Origin: Sialis fuliginosa
Lineage: Eukaryota > Arthropoda > Insecta > Megaloptera > Sialidae
Assembly: GCA_961205875.1 (NCBI GenBank)
Contig: OY540819.1
Span: 6,078,501-6,142,500 of the forward strand
Length of the DNA stretch: 64,000 nucleotides
Direction of reading: 5' to 3'
In this document: in pieces, positions 1-10,761 of the stretch
Layout of the letters: each line of letters opens with the position of its first letter
Numbering within the stretch: position 1 is the first letter of the stretch
Made by a program: the position numbers and the translations under genes
The notes under the pieces: model-generated
The model's database searches: none
What the model saw: the letters and a program-made list of their open reading frames with translations, nothing else
Told to the model about the DNA's origin: nothing

Positions 1-18
1 TCGATTTCAGATTGATTG

Positions 19-184
19 CAGTAGCCAAGTCTCACTTACAGCCGTATCGACGAATATCATTAAATATTATTTAAAAAATCACAGGGGTGACACCTGTGTT
101 ATGGGTAAAAAATAAAACGGTGGGAGGGGGAGGGACACTCTTGATTTCCGCCCCGGGTGTCCTCCCCCCCTAACGACGCTACTG
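19..184. repeat. G/C-rich hAT-like fragment (uncertain)
   Basis: The right end, read on the minus strand, is CAGTAGCGTCGTTAGGGGGG, which looks like a hAT terminus (CAGTGGCG-type followed by a G run). A CAGTAGCC lies at 19-26 facing it, and a G-rich/C-rich hairpin (about 125-137 against 158-171) sits between. No 8-bp target duplication is visible, so this is at best a degraded element. Confidence 0.3.
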
Positions 185-260
185 CTTTTTACATTCGTAG
201 GATTGTGAGCTTAGTTATTGGAAGGGTGAAAATTCACTTCATCAATAATGTTGCCAAAGT

Positions 261-511
261 CAGTGGCGTAGATAGGGGGGGAGGGGGGGATCAAGATGAT
301 CAATCACCCCCCATGAGCCTACATCATGAGAAAACTCAAAAACATTTTTTAACTGAGAGATAATTTTTTAAACCCTTCTAGTATGTATAAAATTGTAAAA
401 GTGGTAAATTAAGAGTAAAAAAAAGGTCATTCAATTAAAAATTATAATACTTTACTTTATTTTTTTATTTATCCCCCCCCCCCCCATCGCAAAATGCTAT
501 CTATGCCACTG
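261..511. mobile_element. hAT-type MITE with 8-bp target duplication
   Basis: Termini are CAGTGGCGTAGATAG and, inverted, CAGTGGCATAGATAG (14 of 15 identical). The element is flanked on both sides by GCCAAAGT (253-260 and 512-519), an exact 8-bp duplication as made by hAT transposases. Long G runs next to the left end and C runs next to the right end extend the inverted structure. It has no coding capacity, so it needs an autonomous hAT in trans. The superfamily call rests on the duplication length and the CAGTGGCG end. Confidence 0.85.
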
Positions 512-519
512 GCCAAAGT

Positions 520-2681
520 GCATTTTTTCTATGCAATTCAACATTATTAGACTCGAAATTATTATTAAACCAGAATCCTGAAAAACTTTCGATCTATACG
601 TTGCTGAAAATAGTATACATTTAAACTAAAACTATCTGCTATAATATATTTACTAAATTCAAATACTGGTGAATCAGATACAGTACAAGTAGCATGACAA
701 TATTTTATATGGTTGTTTATGTTTCCATACTCGAAGAAGATGCTATCGCCGTCTTGGCTAGTGTACCTAACACACTATGTGTGCGTATAGAATGCATCTT
801 ATAAATATATGAACATTTATTAAACTGTTGGAATTTTTGCCAAAGGATGATTGGATTGCTCCATTACTTACACAATAAACTTTTGCTGCAGATTCGCTAC
901 AACTAGCTACAGTTATTAATGTTGAAATTTTGGCACACATCCTGCTTATGATTTGCTTTTGGATATTTGTAAATCATTATTGAATGATTTGTTATAAGAT
1001 TAATATAAATTATATTAATATGCTTATGTAATATTGATTAATCTTAAGTATGACTACTACTAATTCTACTTTTTGAACATTCAGAAACCAAAACGATGAA
1101 CTCGGTAAATAAAGTTAAAAAACAATATTTCACAGAAGGGGTCGGTAACCTGTGGATCTGGCCAGCCAACTGATTTTATCTGATTTGCAAAATTTATATC
1201 AATTTATTATGGACGAAACTGAGAAGAAACTGGTTTAAATTTCGACGATACGAGACCGGGACGAGACTAAAATAAAATGAAAAAATGAAACTAAATAATG
1301 TTAATGAAAAAAATGTTTTTTTAATATAAACAATTGAGAATTCGTGCGAGATCTAGAGTTTCGTCTAAAAAAAAATTGTAAAACAGGAGATAAAAAATAT
1401 TTTTCAATATAAGAAAAACGAAAAAGTCTCTTGTTTTTTGAACAATTTGTTGTTCCTTTACTTTGTGGTAATTTAAAATCATTTTATAATTTTAAATGTT
1501 TTCAACAGTTAATCAAACGAAACTGCATTCTTATAAAACATTTATAGAAATTGAAAAATACATTTTCAAAATACCATCAAGGAAACTACTGTCCCTATTT
1601 TGGCACAAAATGGATCAATACGGAAGTTGCAAATCTTCTAAATACATTTCATTATAAATATTGCCTATATAAGTAGTAATAAAAATTTGAAATCTAAATA
1701 TAAATGGTTTAAATTACAACATAAAGATTTACCATCGTATAAAATATAAAAGAGAACAAAATATCTCCTGTTTTATGTACTAATGTCTCTTTTTACGTAC
1801 TATAAATAGAACATAAAAGAACAGAATAAAACATAATACAAAGATAGAATTTTGTGAAGTTATGACTGTACGAAGCTAACAATGAGATGAGAATTCAGAG
1901 AGATGATTCATCGAAATTTTTAAATTTCTTGTGCTTTCTTTTAATAATAACTTCACCATATAGAAACTATAAAAGGTACAAAGGAATTGGTTCTATAAGT
2001 CTAGAGATGTTGAATTAGTAACAGAAACTATTCTACCCAGCATCGTTTTATGTACTTCTTCTACATAAAAAGTTCGTATATGAATGTTTATTAAAAAAAT
2101 GCACCTTTAATCCAGCTTCCAGGAACTAGGGAGAACGACAGCTAGGTCTTGGGTACATAATTGATTTTTTTAATTTCAACTTACTTTTAATAGTTTAAGC
2201 TATATACTACTATAAAATAAACCGATACAATATGATTGACATTAATAGTTTAATATCTTAACCGAAGTTGTCAGAAATAACTTTATAGTAGTAATACATA
2301 CACGAGTATTTCTATGCCATAATTCTGGCACTAGTATCTTGCAGCAATCTGTAATATTACACTTCGCAACTGTGGCGTTCATCTACTGTAAGAGCTCCCG
2401 CCGGAGCGTCACGAAACTGATCCGGTCAAAATGAGCTACAGAAAAATATCCAGATATGCGCTACATTTCAGTGATATTCATAAAGTATATATTAATAATA
2501 CTCGTACATACACGTACTTTTATGTATGAACGATATATTTACTATCACTTGGTTTCTGTCTCTTGTTTTTTTATTTTTTATTTTGATCCTTTTTATTAGA
2601 AAATGTCAACTATGAATTTTCCTTGATTCGAGCCTGCCTTAATTAAACTATTACAGCCTAAAATAATTTAGCATTTTAGTC
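520..2681. other. A/T-rich spacer without recognised features
   Basis: No gene, long inverted repeat or tandem array is visible. A short G/C-richer pocket lies at about 2385-2440. Short A and T runs are frequent. Confidence 0.5.
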
Positions 2682-2735
2682 TTTCGAACAGTGAAAGTCT
2701 CATGAAAATCGGTTCAGTAATTTCGGTGTCAAGTC
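2682..2735 (+). repeat. Dispersed-repeat fragment, copy 1 (partner at 53027)
   Basis: The stretch TTCGAACAGTGAAAGT...AAAATCGGTTCAGTAA...TGTCAAGT has a diverged direct copy at 53027-53080. The phrase 'AAAATCGGTTCAGTA' recurs in several unrelated places in this window and is typical of interspersed insect repeats. The family is not identified. Confidence 0.5.
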
Positions 2736-2816
2736 GGAAAAAAACAAGCGATAGGGATTTAAAATATCAATTTTCTACATTGTACATATAGAATGATATG
2801 TAGAATGTACATAATA

Positions 2817-3874
2817 CACTGCTTGTCACAATTAGTGGGACACTTTTTCAATGTAACACAGTTTTGGTAAAAATTGTCATATTAATATGAAAATTCATAA
2901 AAATCATTAGTGTGGCGTTGTTTCAAAGCCCAAAGAGTAAAAACTTTGTGCGTGCATCGATAGCGGGTGTACAACCCTTGGAGGGGTGAAAACTGGAAAG
3001 TGACAATTTCAAGTATTGAAAAAAAAGTTTAAAAACTGTTTATTCCAAGATAATGATAAAAATTCACATTAATTTTTATACGTAGAACTTATTTGAACCC
3101 TAAAGGTATAAATTATTTTTTTAAATCAATATTTAATTCTATTTACCATCTGTTATCATCCCCTAAATTTAGGTTATTAGAAATATAGGAAAATATGAAA
3201 GAAATTTTAAAAATCTTCAAGGGTTGTTAGAAATAATCACAATAAATATAAATTTACAATTTCAATAAAATCCAGTAATTTTCAGCCACTTTTCTACCCT
3301 TTAATATTCAACCCCCTGTGTATTACAATTAATTCGAACAACGTAGGTAAAGATAAATTTTTGAAATTTACAAAATAGGTAGTAAACTGTATATACAACG
3401 GTACTGTATGTTAAAAAACACAAATAAATTATAAGGGTAGGAATCAACCCTTAAATACTAAACCGCCCCAAATAGTAGGGTAGAATATTAAATTTAAGTG
3501 TGATTTTATAAGAAATCAATTAATGCTCTTATTTGAAGATTTTTGTGAAAATTTTGTGCACCACAATTCACCCCTACGGATGTAGCTACCCTAAATTTAA
3601 AAAATATACACTTTTTTAAAACATCGTATCTAAAAATTCAGTGGAATTTTTTTATCATCCTTTCGTAATATAAAAGGCCGACATTTGATCATTCTACACC
3701 GGTAAAATTAAAACAATACACTATCAGGAACTACCCTTAAATTTTTATTTCTTAAAAATAAAATAAATTTTATTTCAATTAATATTGAAAATATAGGTAT
3801 CTATGGAAATTAATGGACAATTTACGAGTTTTTCATAAGTTTGGCTCAAATTAATTCAATCGTTTTGAGACGTT
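2817..3874 (+). repeat. Left arm of the 2.48-kb palindrome
   Basis: Pairs over its whole length with 4242-5300. Its inner part (3361-3733) is also a direct, older relative of the loop (3873-4244), so the arm holds a second layer of duplication. Confidence 0.93.
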
Positions 3875-4244
3875 GAAATTTACTAAATGTGTAGTAAACT
3901 GTGTACACAACAGAATTGTATGTTAAAAAACACAAATAAGTTATAAGGGTAGTTATCAACCCTTAAAAACTAAATCACCCCCGATAATAGGGTTGTAAAT
4001 TGAATTCAATTGCGATTTTATGAAAAATCAATTAAAGCTGTTATTTAACAAGTTTTTTGAAAATTGTGTGCACCACAATTCACACCTACGGTTATAGGTA
4101 CCCGCAATTTAAAAAATATACACATTTTTTTAAATATGGTATTTAGACAGTCCGTGGTATTTTTGTTTCATCCTTTCGTAATATAAAAGGCCGACATTTG
4201 TTCTTTCGTTACCGGTAAAATTAAAACAATACATTATCAGAAAC
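3873..4244 (+). repeat. Palindrome loop: diverged direct copy of 3361-3733
   Basis: The loop starts TTGAAATTTACTAAATGTGT, matching TTGAAATTTACAAAATAGGT at 3361. It continues in register for about 370 bp with shared blocks such as TTCATCCTTTCGTAATATAA-type sequence and ACCGGTAAAATTAAAACAAT. It carries many substitutions against 3361-3733, while the arms are almost identical to each other. The offset between the two direct copies is 512 bp. Confidence 0.9.
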
Positions 4245-5300
4245 GTCTCAAAACGATTGAATTAATTTGAGCCAAACTTATGAAAAACTCGTAAATTGTC
4301 CATTAATTTCCATAGATACCTATATTTTCAATATTAATTGAAATAAAATTTATTTTATTTTTAAGAAATAAAAATTTAAGGGTAGTTCTTGATAGTGTAT
4401 TGTTTTAATTTTACCGGTGTAGAATGATCAAATGTCGGCCTTTTATATTACGAAAGGATGATAAAAAAATTCCACTGAATTTTTAGATACGATGTTTTAA
4501 AAAAAGTGTATATTTTTTAAATTTAGGGTAGCTACATCCGTAGGGGTGAATTGTGGTGCACAAAATTTTCACAAAAATCTTCAAATAAGAGCATTAATTG
4601 ATTTCTTATAAAATCACACTTAAATTTAATATTCTACCCTACTATTTGGGGCGGTTTAGTATTTAAGGGTTGATTCCTACCCTTATAATTTATTTGTGTT
4701 TTTTAACATACAGTACCGTTGTATATACAGTTTACTACCTATTTTGTAAATTTCAAAAATTTATCTTTACCTACGTTGTTCGAATTAATTGTAATACACA
4801 GGGGGTTGAATATTAAAGGGTAGAAAAGTGGCTGAAAATTACTGGATTTTATTGAAATTGTAAATTTATATTTATTGTGATTATTTCTAACAACCCTTGA
4901 AGATTTTTAAAATTTCTTTCATATTTTCCTATATTTCTAATAACCTAAATTTAGGGGATGATAACAGATGGTAAATAGAATTAAATATTGATTTAAAAAA
5001 ATAATTTATACCTTTAGGGTTCAAATAAGTTCTACGTATAAAAATTAATGTGAATTTTTATCATTATCTTGGAATAAACAGTTTTTAAACTTTTTTTTCA
5101 ATACTTGAAATTGTCACTTTCCAGTTTTCACCCCTCCAAGGGTTGTACACCCGCTATCGATGCACGCACAAAGTTTTTACTCTTTGGGCTTTGAAACAAC
5201 GCCACACTAATGATTTTTATGAATTTTCATATTAATATGACAATTTTTACCAAAACTGTGTTACATTGAAAAAGTGTCCCACTAATTGTGACAAGCAGTG
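4242..5300 (-). repeat. Right arm of the 2.48-kb palindrome
   Basis: Reverse complement of 2817-3874, ending with the Tc1/mariner-like terminus and a TA duplication. Confidence 0.93.
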
Positions 5301-5302
5301 TA

Positions 5303-6513
5303 TATGAATTGTTCAGAAGTAAAGCGATTATTTATTTTATTTTGTCGAAAGCGGTTGCTATGGCTCCACCGCGCGCTGTCCACAAGAACTTAGGTCACCT
5401 CATATTCGACATTAACTCCTTGACAACATCCCTATACCCTTGATAAAGTTTACAAGGGTCGTCGTTGTGAGTTTAGCGGCTTCTCCTGATTCAACAATGT
5501 AGTCTTCCAACTACCTATCTCAGCCTCTTATCCAAAAAACAGTTGACAGAATACATGCTCTTTACAGACAGATTTAACAGAAGCTTTGACGTTTCTGTGT
5601 GCCAACTGACAATGAATCGTTTTAGTAATTATCTCGGCTAATATTTGGTCACACATTGAAGAGCGCTGAAAATGCTCACTGTTATGTATTACGAAACGCT
5701 GGACGAGATTACAATAAAAACGACGTAAAAAACCAAGATTTATTTCACAGTTTTAATAGAACCCGAAGTATTAATAATTAAGATATACTGCTAAAATTAC
5801 ATTATTTATAATAACCTAAGTAAATATATAAAATAATAATAATAATTTAATTTGTTTAAAATAACTTTTCTAATCAGATATTTAAAAAGTGGACAAAATT
5901 ACTATATACACAGTTATTTATGTATCTTTTGTTAATTGTTACCACCAAAACAATACAATTGCTGTGCAAGATTGCATGTAAGTTCATTTCGATATCTTTC
6001 TATCTAATTAAGATTAAATCTGTAAACATCAGTAAATATGATGTGTTACTAACAATAAGAATCAAACCCAAGACTCATAACATGCGATTTTTCAACACGC
6101 CAACTGAATGAATTGTTACGTTTTTATACAAAGAATATTCTCAAGAGAAAATACTCATACAATATGAAGAATATATACGGTTTGCTTTTATATTCATATA
6201 AGTTTAAAAATTGAGCCTACTAAAGTAATATATAAATAGTGGAATTCAACATTTTTAATTACAGCCGGGACTCGTTTATTGTAAGTCTCGTTTATCTGAA
6301 ATGCCAAGTTTCGTTTATTCTAAATTTTTTCTCCTCCTTCACCTCCCACCATTCTCGAGTCATAGCGTAAACGAACATATTTTTGAAGTTTTAGTAGAAT
6401 TAATTAGACACTTATCACCGTCGTCACTCGTCACCTTGCTCATATTTGAAATTAAAAGTAAAGTAAAATTATTTCACTATCACGATTAACTATTAACGAT
6501 AAATATTAAATAC
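5303..6513. other. Unique spacer with a G/C-richer island at 5340-5640
   Basis: The island has balanced base composition unlike its surroundings and a 27-codon frame from an ATG near 5359, too short to call a gene. Near 6265-6320 the pattern CTCGTTTAT recurs three times at short spacing, which recalls pogo-type subterminal repeats but cannot be assigned. Confidence 0.4.
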
Positions 6514-7008
6514 CAAGGCTTGACCAATCAGTGTTGGTGCGGGAATTTAAGTCACCACGAAGACGTATTCAAATGTTATAAATGTATACTTAATAGAATA
6601 TCAATTACAAAAATCCTTCATTTATTCTTGTTTTCGTATTTTTTGATATTTTAACAACACATACAATCAAAGAAGTACAAATTCGACATTGCAAAATCAT
6701 AGAAACCTGTCAAAATTACAGAACGTATTGCCAACTTAAGAATAATAAAAATGACACTTCCCGAATAGACAAAATTGTCTGTGATAGATTTTTCATAATT
6801 TTGCAATGTCGAATTTGTACTTCTTTGATTGTATATGTTGTTAAAATATCAAAAAATACGAAGACAAGAATAAATAAAGGATTTCTTGTAATTGCTATTC
6901 TATTATACATTTTTAACATTTGAATACGTCTTCGTTGTGACGTCAATTCCCGCGCTAACGCTGATTGGTCAAGGAGTTGATGAGACTACTTTGTCTTTAT
7001 ATACCTTG
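6514..7008. mobile_element. Long-TIR MITE, CAAGGT family (probably hAT)
   Basis: Inverted arms at 6519-6700 and 6795-6973 match closely (for example AAGTACAAATTCGACATTGC and its inverse). Outside the right arm the terminus, read inverted, is CAAGGTATATAAAGACAAAG, nearly the same as the end of the MITE at 28791. The left end keeps CAAGG (6514-6518) but has lost about 30 bp before rejoining the arm at CTTGACCAATCAG. Short frames across it are shadows of the repeat. No target duplication was found, in keeping with end erosion. Confidence 0.75.
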
Positions 7009-8414
7009 CAATTGCAAGACTTTTCATGAAAATAAACAATCGAAACGGTTGCTAAAAGCCTTATCTAGTGTGCGATGACAGTTAAACAAAGACGAACTAC
7101 AACAACCGCCGCACTAATCCGCAGTGTGTCTCTCTCTCCCCGATCTGATTTGCATACAGTTACCAGTGGAAGATGGATGGCTCGAGCCATATATCTTACG
7201 TCGACTACCGTTTGCGCTGTTCATGTCACGGTGTTGTATAGTTGGTAATGGTTGTTGTGCATTGTTGCCACTAAATACAATTTTTATCAGATTTTTTTAT
7301 ATGATTATTGACGTTTTTGGGTATAATTTGAGTCTTGTTGAGCAGTTTTTTTTTTAATATGAACTAATATTTCTGGAAGGTGTACAGTTAGCCGACAATA
7401 AATTACATATTTAATTTATTTCATGGTTTCACTTAATTAATTATTTACATGTTGACTTATTTTCCAAACTGATTCTTATATAATATATCGGATTAATTTA
7501 AAATTCTCTAAATAATTAGTATACATAGCTTTATTTTGTTGTTATAAATTATATGCAAATTGTACACGCACTTTTGCTGGTGTCAAAAATAAGTTTTTTT
7601 CAAAAATGTCAATTGTTTTTGCATACAATGTATCAACAATTACTTTTTGTAAAACTATCACCATATGTATTATTTCTACTATAAAGATACTTATGTTTAA
7701 ATGAAGGTTATAATGTTCACAATATACAAATATTATTTCGTACATTTTCAGATGATTTATTTCGGAAATTATTTCAGTATGGACGACGGCTACGAAAACC
7801 TACAGACGAAGATATATTTGATTAAAATAAGGGTATGATAAGATCAATACAAGAGTTAAATGATCTTTCGTCTTCATAAGTGAGCAATCATGATCGCTAG
7901 GAATAGTTTGAATTAACTAGAGCAGAATGAAGCTGACAGAAGACAGTTGCTAATCATAAATTGTTATTAATATTATATAAAACTGTACTTACTGTTTAAG
8001 TCAACATTTCAATCACGATTTGCAGTCGTGCAGAAAATCAATGTTCAAAAATATTGTGTACTTTCGAAGAACCTTAAATAATAATTAGTCATATAGAAGT
8101 AAAATAGAAGGCTAAAAAAAGCTCGTGTATTTCCAATACATTATAAAACAAAACGTAGACTTCAGTTTCAGCAAGATAAATATCAGAAAATAAATATTTT
8201 TAAAAAGTTTGGGTCAAGCTGAGATATTAATAATAATAATATATTAATAAAAATGTCATTATATTACGAACATTGAATTGTTCAAGTATAAATCATACTT
8301 TTGAAAATTTCGGATTATTATGGTGTAAAAATAAGACTTGTTCAGCATTTGAATTTGTCTAAATGCTGTTTGTGATTTATCATATTTATAATTTGACACT
8401 AGAAATATAATTTT
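7009..8414. other. Spacer with a G/C-richer segment at 7080-7270
   Basis: 7080-7270 contains CT-rich sequence (TGTCTCTCTCTCCCCGATC) and a 77-codon frame at 7124-7357 with no recognisable domain. Composition suggests an exon, promoter or conserved regulatory block, but nothing decides between them. The remainder is A/T-rich and featureless. Confidence 0.35.
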
Positions 8415-8712
8415 ATTCGATCGAAAAGAACGTATGATATACACACAATTTAAAACAATCGATCTTATGAAGCTGTTAAAATCAGAGGATATGCAAAAAA
8501 GATTATTTATATAATACAATGTAGGACTCTACCACTCTACTATTTAAGAGATACCATATAAAATAATGTTATAGTAATTTAAGATAATAATCTATGTATA
8601 AAGCATGCATATGTTATTTTAATTATTTAATTATTATTAATATTAATAATAATTGAATTTTTTGAAAAAAATTCGGTCCTTCCGAAAATTCTAGTTTCGG
8701 TACACTTCTAAT
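8415..8712 (+). repeat. Dispersed repeat A, copy 1 (partner 26133-26362)
   Basis: Shared blocks in the same order as at 26133: ATTCGATCGAA plus AGAACGTATG, then ACCATATA..AATGTTATA followed by TTTAAGATAATAATCTATGT, then CGGTACAC.TCTAATA. The two copies differ by indels and substitutions, so they are old. No terminal inverted repeats are evident; class unknown. Confidence 0.65.
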
Positions 8713-8832
8713 AATTATATAACTAAGTTTAACGTAATTGTCATAAAAGTTTTATTTATTTCATTCCTTTTATTGACTAAGAATACCTATGATATCCAAT
8801 TATAGATCTAAAGAATTCTCTTTAAATCCAAC

Positions 8833-9302
8833 TAGTGTAACCTTAACGAGCCTCAATATAACGATTTCCTCGATTTAACAAATTTTTCGAAGTCCCCTAG
8901 AACTGCCTGTAAGAGCTAATGCAAAATATACCTTTATATTACTAATACATTTGTCAACAACCTCATTATAACGAATTTTTCGACAGATTCAGACACGTTA
9001 AATTTTTCGTAAGACAATCATTATTGTTTTGTTTTTTTTTTTGTCACTGTTGCTAGTTTTAAAGTTGCAATGGCTGAAAAACAAAAAAGGTGTTCCTTAA
9101 CCGTCGCAAAGAAACGAGAAATCATTAAGTATGTAGACGAGAATCCTACAACGAAAAAAATAGACATCGCTACATTCTTACCTTGTTATAACGAATTGTA
9201 GACCAACCTAACCTTTATATAACAAATCTCACTGTAACAAATTACTTGGTATAACGAATATTTTCTACTTCCCTTCAGTTTTGTTATATCGAGGTTGCAC
9301 TG
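8833..9302 (+). mobile_element. pogo/Tigger-type element remnant
   Basis: The right end read inverted is CAGTGCAACCTCGATATAAC, flanked by TA (9303-9304). The left end (from about 8833) reads GTGTAACCT...CTCAATATAACG and is a diverged match lacking the first bases. Subterminal 'TATAACGAAT/TTTTTCG' motifs repeat inward from both ends, as in Tigger elements. The interior keeps the start of a transposase frame (9070-9201) and then jumps directly to right-end sequence, so the element is internally deleted. The call combines TIR type, TA duplication and the transposase fragment. Confidence 0.8.
9070..9201 (+). pseudogene. Tigger/pogo transposase N-terminal fragment
   Basis: The frame from ATG at 9070 runs 43 codons to TAG at 9199. 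It begins MAEKQKRCSLTVAKKREIIK and continues with VDENP (residues 22-26) and IDIATF (31-36). This matches, from knowledge of the family, the N-terminal CENP-B/pogo-type helix-turn-helix DNA-binding domain: short basic start, then a K-EII-x-VDE-type helix and an IA-type second helix. Complete transposases are several hundred residues with a DDE catalytic core; here the match stops at about residue 37, where right-end transposon sequence begins, so the catalytic part is absent. Not functional as a transposase. The ATG is the family's usual start. Confidence 0.8.
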
Positions 9303-9304
9303 TA

Positions 9305-10096
9305 TTAAGAATTATCTAGTAGTTATCATTAAACCAATTATTCTACACCATGCAGGTTATTATCAGGCGCACTAGCTGTTGCAATTGAACACCTATTAAT
9401 GGCCATGTCATGCTTCAGGCTCCAAATATGACTTTGTAAATATCTTCATCGGTCAACGTGGGGTACATCATTTAGTATGGAATAAGCAATCTCGTTAAGG
9501 ATTATAATTGATGGTAATGTGACCATTATCATGCCATGGCCTGCCTTCTAACGGGCTGAATGAATATATTTTTTCGTAGATGAGTTTCCGGTTTGATAGA
9601 GAACACCTGAATGGATATTATGGTGTAAAATTGTATTAGGTGTAAAGTACAGGAAGCACATAATTAAATTTGCTGAACCTGTTATTAGTGTAACTAATAA
9701 AGTCGGTCAGAAGATGAATGTAATATTCATACATTTTTTATGGGTTTATTGAAAAATTTGGTAGTTAATAGAGATATGTTATTGTATATTAAATGTGAAT
9801 AAAATAAAAAATTCTGTATCGAGATAAATTATTTTATTTTATTATGCAGGAAAAAACAATAATTTGTTAACATAAAAATTGATGAATAAACTGAAATTAA
9901 AAAGAATTAAAATATTTAATATGTAGGTACATATTTATCTTCATAAATATAGGTATTCTTATAAAAAAAGAAAAGTAAAATAAAACAAATGCTTCAGAAA
10001 TTTTATACAATAATATAAAACTGCAATCCTTTCTACGGTACACCCTTAGATTATAAAAGATAATGCTAGTCTTTATATGAAAATGTTACTAAAATT
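9305..10096. other. Spacer with a balanced-composition island at 9350-9640
   Basis: 9350-9640 is unusually even in composition and free of homopolymer runs, with no open frame. It contains TAAT and E-box-like (CANNTG) sites. It could be a conserved regulatory element. 9640-10096 is plain A/T-rich sequence. Confidence 0.35.
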
Positions 10097-10390
10097 TGAC
10101 GGCGGCCATCTTTTTTTAAATGTCATATTCGATATTTCCATGTATATTATTTTAGAGGCGCCATTAAATTATAATATAATTGAATTTGGTACGTATGAGA
10201 GATGATGGTTTCAAATAGACGTTTCTCTGTTATTCAATTATCACTGAAATACTTTTAAAATCAATATAAAACATGTATTATTAATTAATTTTATAATTCA
10301 AAACAATTGATATTTATTTATTTTAAAATCTGAATGATACGCCAGTGACTCCTGGAGCGATTTTTCATGGAGTGATATCATAACAACGCT
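10097..10390 (-). repeat. Dispersed repeat B, copy 1 (partner 43100-43404)
   Basis: Matches the reverse complement of 43100-43404 along its length. Shared blocks include ATAGACGTTTCTCTGTTA, TTAATTAATTTTATAATTCA, TGAATGATACGCCA-type sequence and ATAACAACGCT / its inverse. Divergence is moderate with some indels. Terminal inverted repeats are not visible, so the class is unknown. Confidence 0.7.
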
Positions 10391-10429
10391 AGGTAATGTG
10401 TTATTTGTCCTTTATCTTTCCTTGTCTAA

Positions 10430-10761
10430 TGTCCGGTATCATAAAGGACCTAGCAAATTAGTTAGCTAGCAAGCACTTTCAACTGAGATATCAAACTTAT
10501 ATGACAGTTCTTTTCGAGTTTGTTGATGACTTTGACAAGTTTCGCACACGCGTTGTAGGTAAATACAAACGGTATTAAAACAATGGTGATGTTATGAAAA
10601 TTATTTTGTATGGTCAAAGATGCCAACTGTGTTACAATTAGTTGAAGTGTCACTGCTCTAAATGCCATAGCTAATCCATAGATACTAGTACATAATTAAT
10701 ACCCCATTTGAAAGTAATTGCTAGCTAGCAAATTTTGCTAGCTCCTTTATAATACCGGACA
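10430..10761 (-). mobile_element. PIF/Harbinger-type MITE, copy 1
   Basis: Ends TGTCCGGTATCATAAAGGAC and, inverted, TGTCCGGTATTATAAAGGAG, followed inward by GCTAGC-rich subterminal repeats (TTAGCTAGCAAG, TTGCTAGCTAGC). Flanked by TAA on both sides (10427-10429, 10762-10764). The 3-bp TWA duplication is the mark of PIF/Harbinger elements. 332 bp, same length and orientation as 51511-51842. A 68-codon frame (10462-10668, minus strand) is shared with copies 3 and 4; see findings. Confidence 0.88.

Larger units (their letters stand above)
2817..5300. mobile_element. Tc1/mariner-type foldback element (giant palindrome)
   Basis: The outer ends are CACTGCTTGTCACAATTAGT and its exact inverse, flanked by TA on both sides (2815-2816, 5301-5302), as expected for Tc1/mariner insertion. 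Practically the whole element is inverted repeat: arms of about 1,058 and 1,059 bp (2817-3874, 4242-5300) around a 367-bp loop. Reading the arms against each other I found one base change (AGGAACT against AAGAACT, near 3728) and one 1-base indel in an A/T run. No transposase is encoded. Arm identity indicates recent formation or homogenisation. If transcribed across, it would give a hairpin with a stem of about 1 kb. Confidence 0.93.

Noticed and set aside
157..363. 68-codon plus frame overlapping the hAT MITE at 261
   Set aside because: It runs through the G-run TIR of a transposon, contains a GGGG residue run from the poly-G, and has no domain.
6716..6946. 76-codon minus frame
   Set aside because: It lies within the inverted arm of the 6514-7008 element and mirrors the opposite arm.
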